From Protaetiibacter sp. SSC-01 (lineage in GTDB: Bacteria > Actinomycetota > Actinomycetes > Actinomycetales > Microbacteriaceae), in NCBI RefSeq assembly GCF_014483895.1, contig NZ_CP059987.1:806001-870000 (forward strand): 64,000 nucleotides of DNA. The letters run 5' to 3'. Below the pieces are notes generated by a model, which saw only the letters and a program-made list of their open reading frames with translations, was not told the origin of the DNA and made no database searches. Below are positions 58,079 to 64,000 of the stretch, piece after piece. Both the position numbers and the translations under genes were made by a program. The first letter of the stretch is position 1. The number at the start of each line of letters is the position of its first letter.

Positions 58079-59770
58079 GTGAACCCCCGACGCATCCTCC
58101 ACGCCTTCGCCGCGGGCGCCCTCGCGCTCGGCGGCGCGCTCGCGGTGGCCGCCCCCGCATCCGCCGACGACACCGCCGACCCCGCGAAGTGCGAGGGTGG
58201 CTACCGTACGAGCGGCGGCTACGAGCTCATCGACCTGCCCGAGCGCTACGTGCCCCCGCCGCTGCGCGGCACGGCGTGGGACTGCGCCGCCCACACGGCG
58301 AACTGGGAGCTCGGCGACCACGGCGACGCGCAGTACCTGCTCTACTGGATCGACATCGAGCCCGAGGCGGTGATCGACATCCTCGCGCGCTTCGAGCAGA
58401 CCGGCTGGTACGACGACGAGGCGGTGATCGTCTCGAACTCCGAGGGCCGTTCGGAGAACGACCGCATGAGCGTCGCCGACCTCCGGGCCTGGGACCCCCT
58501 GCCCGGCTCGATCAACACGCGCTTCGGCGACCGCAACACGGGCAACGACATCATCCACTTCACCTACGGCGACGGCACGCTGTACCAGCCCGACCCCGGC
58601 TTCCCGGGGCAGTCGGTGCTCATGATCGACGTCATCGTCACGGGCGACTACGACCTCACGGGCGTCTCCGACCCGAGCGTGCTGAGCGGTCTGCGCACGA
58701 TCGCGGAGGCCGCCCCGAGCCCGACGCAGGCGGCAGCGCTCGGTGGCACGGCCGTGTTCCTCACGCTCCTCGTGGCCCTGCCCGGCTACCTCGTCGACAC
58801 CGTGCTCGACCGCCGCTGGGCGCAGCTGCGCGCGTGGTGGCGGCTGCGTCGGGCACGCGCCGCGGCGCGTAAGGGGCGACCGACGGATGCGGCTCCCGCG
58901 GCCTCCGCGGCATCCGTCCCGTCGCCCGGCAGCGCCGCCTCTGCGCCCTCGGCGCACGCCGCATCCGTCGCGCGCCCCGCCAGGCGCCAGCCGTCGTGGC
59001 TCGTGTGGCCCGGCTTCGCGGCGGCGTCGTTCATCGCGTGCTTCATCGACCCCTCGTTCGGGGTCAATCCGCTCTCGGTGCGCCTGTTCCTCACGATGTT
59101 CCTCTCGCTCTCGCTCGTGAACGTCGTGGGCTGGTACGCGGCGGCCGCGATCGTGCGCCGCATCGAGCCCGGGTCGCAGCCGCGCATCACCTTCCGTTGG
59201 GGCTCGCTGCCGCTCGTCGCGGGGGCCGTGCTCTTCGCGCGCCTGCTCGACTTCGAGCCCGGTGCCGTGTTCGGCATCGTCGCGGGCCTCACCTTCGTGA
59301 CGGCGCTCGCGGCGTCGCGCGAGGCGCTCGTCGTGCTCGTCGGCGTCGGCATGGCGCTGCTCATCTCCGCCGTCGCGTGGGTCGGCTACAGCGCCTTCGC
59401 CCCGCTCGTCGAGGCGAGCCCGGATGCCGTGGTGCTGCGCGCGGCGACCGAGACCCTCAGCGCGGTCGTCGTGGAGGGCGTCTCGACGCTCCCGCTCGCG
59501 CTCCTGCCGCTCGCGGCCCTCGACGGGGCCGTCGTGTTCGGATGGCGCAAGCTCGTGTGGTTCCCCGTCTACCTCGTGGGGGTCGCGGCCTTCGGGCTTG
59601 TGACGTTCACGATCCCGGAGGCGTGGAGCGAGGTCGGCGACGACTACCTGCGCTGGGTGCTCGTGTTCGTCGTGTTCGCGGCGCTCGCGACCGGCGCGTG
59701 GGGCCTGGACCTGTGGCTCGAGCGGCGGAAGCGGGCCAAGGCGCAGCAGCAGGCGGTGCCGGTCGGCTAG
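58079..59770 (+). CDS. Multi-spanning membrane protein, unknown function
   Basis: A 563-residue protein from GTG 58079 with a signal peptide (AFAAGALALGGALAVAAPASA), an extracytoplasmic region (about 28-215, with Cys pair KCEGG...WDCAAH), a single transmembrane segment, an Ala/Ser-rich cytoplasmic linker (about 255-300), and about six hydrophobic segments to the end. The segment LLPLAALDGAVVFGWRKLVWF has an LDG word like the third motif of M50 site-2 proteases, but the HExxH zinc motif is missing, so a protease assignment is not supported. It lies between smc and ftsY. Confidence 0.7.
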   Translation: MNPRRILHAFAAGALALGGALAVAAPASADDTADPAKCEGGYRTSGGYELIDLPERYVPPPLRGTAWDCAAHTANWELGDHGDAQYLLYWIDIEPEAVIDILARFEQTGWYDDEAVIVSNSEGRSENDRMSVADLRAWDPLPGSINTRFGDRNTGNDIIHFTYGDGTLYQPDPGFPGQSVLMIDVIVTGDYDLTGVSDPSVLSGLRTIAEAAPSPTQAAALGGTAVFLTLLVALPGYLVDTVLDRRWAQLRAWWRLRRARAAARKGRPTDAAPAASAASVPSPGSAASAPSAHAASVARPARRQPSWLVWPGFAAASFIACFIDPSFGVNPLSVRLFLTMFLSLSLVNVVGWYAAAAIVRRIEPGSQPRITFRWGSLPLVAGAVLFARLLDFEPGAVFGIVAGLTFVTALAASREALVVLVGVGMALLISAVAWVGYSAFAPLVEASPDAVVLRAATETLSAVVVEGVSTLPLALLPLAALDGAVVFGWRKLVWFPVYLVGVAAFGLVTFTIPEAWSEVGDDYLRWVLVFVVFAALATGAWGLDLWLERRKRAKAQQQAVPVG

Positions 59771-59843
59771 TGTCCGGCTAGCGCTCGTCCGTGCCCGACG
59801 CAACCCCCGGGTAGCGCGGGCGGCGGAGTCGTAGCCTGCTGGC

Positions 59844-60128
59844 ATGGGATACCCGGGACGCGGCGCGCTCGACACCGATGCCGTCCTCGCGCCGACGATG
59901 CCGACCGCGACAGCTGACCCCATGCGCCGCGTCGCCCTGCCGGAGCCGTTGCCGGCGGCGGCCGCTCGCAACGCGAGTCCGACCCGTCCCGTGCGCGACC
60001 CCCGCATCCGCGCGACGGTCATCGCCGCGGTCGGGTTCGTCGCGCTGGTGGTAGGCCTCGTGCTCGTCGCGCGCTGGCTGCGGGTGCTCGAGTCCGTGCA
60101 GGGTTTCCTCGGGTTCTACCCCGGGTGA
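59844..60128 (+). CDS. Small single-pass membrane protein
   Basis: A 94-residue protein with a disordered Ala/Pro-rich N-terminus and one C-terminal hydrophobic segment, TVIAAVGFVALVVGLVLVARWL, ending VQGFLGFYPG. No family is recognised. It overlaps the convergent phosphatase by 13 bases. Confidence 0.65.
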   Translation: MGYPGRGALDTDAVLAPTMPTATADPMRRVALPEPLPAAAARNASPTRPVRDPRIRATVIAAVGFVALVVGLVLVARWLRVLESVQGFLGFYPG

Positions 60129-60679
60129 GAGACGGGCTCGCCGTTGATCGTGAGCACGCGCCACGCATCCCCGGCGCGCTCGATCGCCGACACGGTTCCG
60201 TTCAGCACGACCTTCACGGGGTAGCCCGTCAGGCGGATGAGCGTGTACTTCATGATCGTGCCGTGGCACACGACGACGACGTTCTGGCCCGGGTAGTCGG
60301 CGTCGATGCGCGCGAGACCCTTGAGGCAGCGGTCGACGACCGAGTCGAGCGTCTCGGCGCCCGGGTAGTCGCGCTTCGGCCAGCGGGCGATGACGTCGCT
60401 CTCGAGCTGCCCCTCGAGCGGGCCGTAGTCGCGCTCGACGAGCTCCGCGTAGGCGGGTCCGAGCGGGAGGCCGAGGTCGTCGGCCACGATGCGCGCCGTC
60501 TCGCGGGCGCGCGCGAGCGGCGAGCTCACGACGGCGTCCCACGACCACTGCTCGAGCATCCGTCCCGCCTCCCGGGCCTGCTCGCGGCCGGTGTCGTTGA
60601 GCGGGATGTCGCTCGACCCCTGCATGCGGCCCTCGCGGTTCCACTCGGTCTGGCCGTGCCTGATGAATGCGAGCGTCAC
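60116..60679 (-). CDS. Histidine phosphatase family protein
   Basis: A 187-residue phosphoglycerate-mutase-like phosphatase. The catalytic motif is FIRHGQTEWNREGR with His at residue 8; SSPLARARETARIV, ELVERDYGPLEGQ and the second catalytic His in VVVVCHGTIMKYTL complete the set. These enzymes remove phosphate from small metabolites or phosphoproteins. GTG 60679 was chosen over the long upstream frame because it places RHG at the usual distance from the start. Confidence 0.9.
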   Translation of the reverse strand: MTLAFIRHGQTEWNREGRMQGSSDIPLNDTGREQAREAGRMLEQWSWDAVVSSPLARARETARIVADDLGLPLGPAYAELVERDYGPLEGQLESDVIARWPKRDYPGAETLDSVVDRCLKGLARIDADYPGQNVVVVCHGTIMKYTLIRLTGYPVKVVLNGTVSAIERAGDAWRVLTINGEPVSHPG

Positions 60680-60716
60680 CCTCCCATCCTGCCCGACCCC
60701 ATCTCCGCGCCTGCCC

Positions 60717-60887
60717 GCTGTTGTGCAGGAGTCTGCTGTTGTGCAGGAGTCTGCTGTTGTGCAGGAGTTCCGGCGTGCACCCGGCCGGCCGGCCACGAAA
60801 AGCCGGGCCTCCTGGGCGCGGTTCCTGCACAACAGCGGGCGTCTCCTGCACAACAGCAAGAGACAGCAAGAGACAGCAAGAGACAGC
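60717..60887. repeat. 18-bp direct/inverted repeat array, locus 2, with 10-bp tandem
   Basis: GCTGTTGTGCAGGAGTCT units at 60717, 60735 and 60753 are mirrored by CTCCTGCACAACAGC units ending 60857, as at 2217-2375. Downstream, AAGAGACAGC is repeated three times (60858-60887) before the ftsY start. Here the array lies between divergent genes, so it is next to promoters. Confidence 0.9.
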
Positions 60888-60912
60888 AGACCGCTGCCGG
60901 TAGCCTGGCTGC

Positions 60913-61782
60913 ATGGCGGCATCCTGGTCCCTCGGCAGCGCCCTGCGCGGCATGTTCGCGAAGCCCACGATCGACGAGAGCACCTGGGACGACCTCGAGA
61001 CCGCGCTCCTGAGCGCCGACTTCGGGCCCGACCTCACCGAGACGATCGTCGACGAGCTGCGGGCGAACGTCGCCCGCTACCGCACGACCGACCCGAAGGA
61101 CCTCCAGCGGATGCTGCGGGAGACGATCGAGGAGCGGCTCGCGAAGCTCGACTCGACCCTCACGCTCAGCAACCGCCCGGCCGTCGTGCTCGTCGTGGGC
61201 GTCAACGGCGTCGGCAAGACGACGACGATCGGCAAGTTCGCGAAGTTCCTCGCCACTCACGGGCGCTCGGTCGTCGTGGGCGCGGCGGACACGTTCCGCG
61301 CGGCCGCCGTCGAGCAGCTCGCGACGTGGGCCGAGCGAGCGGGGGCGCGCATCGTGCGGCCGCAGCAGGCGGGGCAGGACCCGGCATCCGTCGCCTTCCA
61401 GACCGTCGAACTCGCGCAGCGCGAGGGCGTCGAGATCGTGCTCATCGACACCGCCGGCCGCCTGCAGACGAAGTCGGGCCTCATGGACGAGCTCAGCAAG
61501 GTGCGCCGGGTCGTCGAGAAGCTCGAGCCGGTGGCCGAGGTGCTGCTCGTGCTCGACGCGACGACGGGGCAGAACGGGCTCGCGCAGGCGGATGCGTTCG
61601 TGCAGCACGCGGGCGTCACCGGTCTCGTGCTCACGAAGCTCGACGGCTCCGCGAAGGGCGGCTTCGTGCTCGCCGTGCAGGAGAAGACCGGCATCCCCGT
61701 GAAGCTCGTCGGCCAGGGCGAGGGCATAGGCGACCTCACGGGTTTCACCCCCCACGTCTTCGCGCAGCAGCTCGTCGGCTGA
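60913..61782 (+). CDS. ftsY: Signal recognition particle receptor FtsY
   Basis: A 289-residue SRP receptor. The N-domain helices (about 1-85) lead to the G-domain with GVNGVGKTT (96-104), DTFRAAAVEQL, DTAGR, TKLDG and GQGEGIGDLTGF. The acidic N-terminal A-domain of many bacteria is missing, as in other short actinobacterial FtsY proteins. It guides ribosomes to the membrane insertion machinery. Confidence 0.96.
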   Translation: MAASWSLGSALRGMFAKPTIDESTWDDLETALLSADFGPDLTETIVDELRANVARYRTTDPKDLQRMLRETIEERLAKLDSTLTLSNRPAVVLVVGVNGVGKTTTIGKFAKFLATHGRSVVVGAADTFRAAAVEQLATWAERAGARIVRPQQAGQDPASVAFQTVELAQREGVEIVLIDTAGRLQTKSGLMDELSKVRRVVEKLEPVAEVLLVLDATTGQNGLAQADAFVQHAGVTGLVLTKLDGSAKGGFVLAVQEKTGIPVKLVGQGEGIGDLTGFTPHVFAQQLVG

Positions 61783-61786
61783 CGAT

Positions 61787-61864
61787 CGAGGCGCAGCTGG
61801 AGCTACGCCGCCACGGCGGGAGTTGTTTCACCCGCCGCCGGGTCACGGCTCCAGCCGCGCCACG
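61787..61864. repeat. 78-bp palindromic element, copy 3, after ftsY
   Basis: Exactly 78 bases, from CGAGGCGCAGCTGGAGCTACG to CTCCAGCCGCGCCACG, with the inner stem around GTTGTTTCACCCGCCG. It lies between the convergent ftsY and GH13 genes. Same length as copies 1 and 2. Confidence 0.9.
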
Positions 61865-61872
61865 AACGGACG

Positions 61873-63525
61873 TCAGCTGAGGCGGCGGTCTCCGGGGCGC
61901 AGCACGCGCATCCAGCGGTAGCCGTACGGCTCGAGCTCCACCTCGACGCGGCCGCGCGCGCCGAGCGGCGTCGTCCCCTCGCGCAGCAGGTCCGAGAGCA
62001 CGGAGTCGTCGGGCTCGCCCTTCACCGTGATCGACACCGTCGCGGCCTCCGGTGCCAGGTTATGCAGCGCGATCATGCGCCCCGTGTCGGAGCGCACCGA
62101 GTGCGCGAGCACCGAGGGCACGTCGTGCTCGAGCAGCTCGAGCTCACCCCAGCCGATCTCCGACGACGAGCGGTAGCGCGTGATGAGCAGCCGGATGTGC
62201 GCGAGCAGCGAGTCGGGGTCGTGGCGCTGCGAGATGACGTTGACGTGCTCGGGCGCGTAGCCGCCCTCGGGCGGCGCCGAGCACAGCCGCGACCGCGGCG
62301 CCGAGGAGAACCCGCCGTTCTTCTCGCTCGACCACTGCATGGGCGTGCGCACCGACTTGCGTCCCTCGATGTCGAGGTTCTCGGCCATGCCGATCTCCTC
62401 GCCGTAGAACAGCACGGGCGTACCGGGCAGCGAGAACATGAGGCTGTAGACCATGCGGATGCGGCGGGGGTCCCCGTCGAGCATCGTCGGAAGCCGGCGC
62501 ACGATCCCGCGACCGTACACACGCATCCGCTCCTCGGGGGCGAACGCCTCGAACACCTCCTCGCGCTCCTCGTCGCTCAGCTTGTCGAGCGTGAGCTCGT
62601 CGTGGTTGCGCACGAAGTTCGCCCACTGGGTCTCGACTGGCAGCGCGGGGCGCGTGGCGAGCATCTCGGCGAGCGGGGTGGCGTCGTGCCGCGCGAGCGA
62701 GAGGTAGAGCGACTGCATGCCCATGAAGTCGAACTGCATCGTCAGCTGCGAGGCGCCGTCGCCGCCGCCGAAGAACTTCAACTGCTCGTCGTACGTGAGG
62801 TTCACCTCGCCGAGCAGCACGGCGTCGCTCGCGCGTCGCTGCAGGAACCGTCGCAGGTCGCGCAGGTGCTGGTGCGGGTCGCCTCCGACGCCAGCGAGGA
62901 AGAACGGCACCGCGTCGACCCGGAACCCCGACACCCCCAGCTCGAGCCAGAACCCCATGACGCGCGCGAGCTCGTCGCGCACGCGCGGGTTCCCGATGTT
63001 GAGGTCGGGCTGATGCCGGTAGAACGAATGCAGGTAGTAGCGGTCGACCTTCTCCTCGTACTCCCACACGCTCGTCTCCTCGCCGGGGAACACGTTGGCG
63101 GGCTCCGACTTCGGCTTCTCGTCGACCCACACGTAATAGTCGTGGTAGGCCGAGTCGCGGCTCCTGCGGGCTTCGCGGAACCAGGGGTGCTTGTCCGAGG
63201 TGTGGTTGACGACGAGGTCGATGATGACGCGCATGCCGCGGTCCTTCGCCATGCGCACGAACTCGACGAACCGCCCGAGGTCGCCGATGCGCGGATCGAC
63301 GGCGAGGTAGTCGGTGATGTCGTAGCCGTCGTCGCGTCCGGGCGTCGGGTAGAACGGCATGAGCCACAGGCACGTCACGCCGAGGTCGGCGAGGTGGTCG
63401 ATGCGGTGGGCGAGGCCCTCGAAGTCGCCGCATCCGTCGCCGTTCCAGTCCATGTACGTCTCGACGTCGAGGCAGTAGACGACGGCGGTCTTCCACCACA
63501 GGTCGCTCGTGTCGGTGATCTTCAT
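61873..63525 (-). CDS. GH13 enzyme, trehalose-synthase/alpha-amylase type
   Basis: A 550-residue GH13 (TIM-barrel) enzyme. Region I is DLVVNHTSDKHPWF, region II GFRVDAVPF (nucleophile Asp), region III LLGEVNLTY (acid/base Glu), region IV VRNHDE (second Asp). The order and GDGCGDFEGLAHRIDHLADLGVTCLWLMPFYPTPGRDDGYDI start resemble trehalose synthase (maltose to trehalose) and related glucosyltransferases more than amylases. It shares a four-base overlap with the LLM gene that precedes it. Confidence 0.88.
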   Translation of the reverse strand: MKITDTSDLWWKTAVVYCLDVETYMDWNGDGCGDFEGLAHRIDHLADLGVTCLWLMPFYPTPGRDDGYDITDYLAVDPRIGDLGRFVEFVRMAKDRGMRVIIDLVVNHTSDKHPWFREARRSRDSAYHDYYVWVDEKPKSEPANVFPGEETSVWEYEEKVDRYYLHSFYRHQPDLNIGNPRVRDELARVMGFWLELGVSGFRVDAVPFFLAGVGGDPHQHLRDLRRFLQRRASDAVLLGEVNLTYDEQLKFFGGGDGASQLTMQFDFMGMQSLYLSLARHDATPLAEMLATRPALPVETQWANFVRNHDELTLDKLSDEEREEVFEAFAPEERMRVYGRGIVRRLPTMLDGDPRRIRMVYSLMFSLPGTPVLFYGEEIGMAENLDIEGRKSVRTPMQWSSEKNGGFSSAPRSRLCSAPPEGGYAPEHVNVISQRHDPDSLLAHIRLLITRYRSSSEIGWGELELLEHDVPSVLAHSVRSDTGRMIALHNLAPEAATVSITVKGEPDDSVLSDLLREGTTPLGARGRVEVELEPYGYRWMRVLRPGDRRLS

Positions 63526-64000
63526 CGGCCCTCCTTGAGCGCGGGCAGCACCTCGCGACCGAACACGGTGAGCATGGGCTCCTGCGCGCGCCCGACGTGG
63601 TGCAGGTAGAGCTCGTCGAAGCCGAGCTCGGCGAGCGACAGCAGCCGCTCGAGGTGCGCCTCGGGGTCGGATGACACGAAGACGTGCCCGGCGGTGTCGT
63701 CGGGGGCGGCGTGGTCGCTGCGGCGGTCGAACTCCTCGGGCGTCGCGATGTCCCACAGCGCGGGCGGGGTGAGGATGCCGTGGCGCCACTGGTCGTGCGC
63801 GATCGCGAGCGCCTCGTCGTCGGTCTCGGCCCAGCTGTAGTGCACCTGCAGGGCGACGGGCCCGCGTCCGCCCGCGTCGCGGTACGCGGCGATGACGGCT
63901 CGCAGCGCATCCGGCTCCTGCACGGCCGTGATGAGCCCGTCCGCCCAGCCCGCGAGGCGTGCGGCGGTCTGCGGCCCGATCGCCGCGCCGAACAGTCGCG
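63522..64000 (-). CDS. LLM-class flavin/F420-type oxidoreductase, C-terminal part (partial)
   Basis: The C-terminal 159 codons of an LLM-fold enzyme entering from beyond the window, read as LFGAAIGPQTAARLAGWADGLITAVQEPDALRAVIAAY to the end FVSSDPEAHLERLLSLAELGFDELYLHHVGRAQEPMLTVFGREVLPAL. This tail and the neighbouring GH13 gene match the arrangement I recall for the 'non-F420 flavinoid' LLM subgroup (TIGR03885-like). It is transcribed with the GH13 gene. Confidence 0.8.
   Translation of the reverse strand, partial: RLFGAAIGPQTAARLAGWADGLITAVQEPDALRAVIAAYRDAGGRGPVALQVHYSWAETDDEALAIAHDQWRHGILTPPALWDIATPEEFDRRSDHAAPDDTAGHVFVSSDPEAHLERLLSLAELGFDELYLHHVGRAQEPMLTVFGREVLPALKEGR

Noticed and set aside
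58079-59770. Site-2 metalloprotease
   Set aside because: LDG word is present but HExxH is absent, so the catalytic site is not supported.

Overview
The window reads as a chromosomal segment of a high-GC actinobacterium, most likely a member of the Microbacteriaceae. The evidence is about 73% GC in sampled core-gene lines, frequent GTG starts, a C50-type carotenoid operon, coenzyme F420 enzymes, an Ala/Pro-rich DUF2510 protein, and constant use of the GGATGC/GCATCC word inside genes. Housekeeping genes in familiar actinobacterial order frame it: end of ddl, DUF3515 lipoprotein, thiL, rsmD, recG, coaD on the left; DUF177, rpmF, rnc, mutM, smc, ftsY on the right.

Layout. 1-9.1 kb: ddl end, DUF3515, thiL, rsmD, cupin, 3-hydroxyisobutyrate-dehydrogenase-like enzyme, recG, XRE regulator, coaD, DUF2510 membrane protein. 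9.2-18.5 kb: a TetR/hydrolase pair with two visible operators, small proteins, F420-dependent glucose-6-phosphate dehydrogenase (fgd), a glyoxalase-like protein, a zinc alcohol dehydrogenase, a PadR-DUF1048-ABC exporter operon with a 23-bp-spaced operator array, and a serine hydrolase. 18.7-23.6 kb: a lower-GC island of four overlapping genes (phosphoribosyltransferase-like protein, ORC/CDC6-like AAA ATPase, an unrecognised Rossmann-like protein with a GTKP motif, and an adenine-type DNA methyltransferase). This is the best candidate for an undescribed, probably defence-related, system. 23.6-33 kb: an LLM-class F420 oxidoreductase, cofE, a MoxR-DUF58-transglutaminase operon, and an ABC cassette matching the proposed F420-0 importer. 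33-39.5 kb: GIY-YIG protein, carotenoid operon crtE-crtB-crtI-crtYe-crtYf-crtEb and a divergent MarR regulator. 39.5-49.5 kb: MocR regulator and a divergent pyrimidine/hydantoin catabolic operon (amidohydrolase, dihydropyrimidinase, LLM oxidoreductase, ABC importer, class III aminotransferase). 49.6-64 kb: DUF177, rpmF, rnc, mutM, a Bax-inhibitor-1 family protein, a tandem GNAT, smc, a membrane protein, a histidine phosphatase, ftsY, a trehalose-synthase-like GH13 enzyme and the end of another LLM oxidoreductase.

How the genes fit together. fgd (11.6 kb), an LLM enzyme plus cofE (23.6-25.5 kb) and the F420-0-type ABC cassette (30.3-33.0 kb) suggest a cell that imports or salvages a F420 precursor, adds the glutamate tail, reduces the cofactor with glucose-6-phosphate and spends it through LLM enzymes. 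The pyrimidine cluster holds the ring-opening, decarbamoylating and beta-alanine transaminating steps but no classical dihydropyrimidine dehydrogenase; an LLM enzyme sits where that step would be expected.

Intergenic repeats are a striking feature. A 78-bp nested palindrome occurs three times, once as an exact 26-codon in-frame insertion in mutM. An 18-bp direct/inverted array occurs at two loci. A GGTGGTCGAGGAGCG hairpin family encodes the last 21 residues of the GIY-YIG protein. A 22-bp GCCAAACGCTGCAGCGTTTGGC-like palindrome recurs between genes. No tRNA, rRNA, insertion sequence, integrase or CRISPR array was seen.
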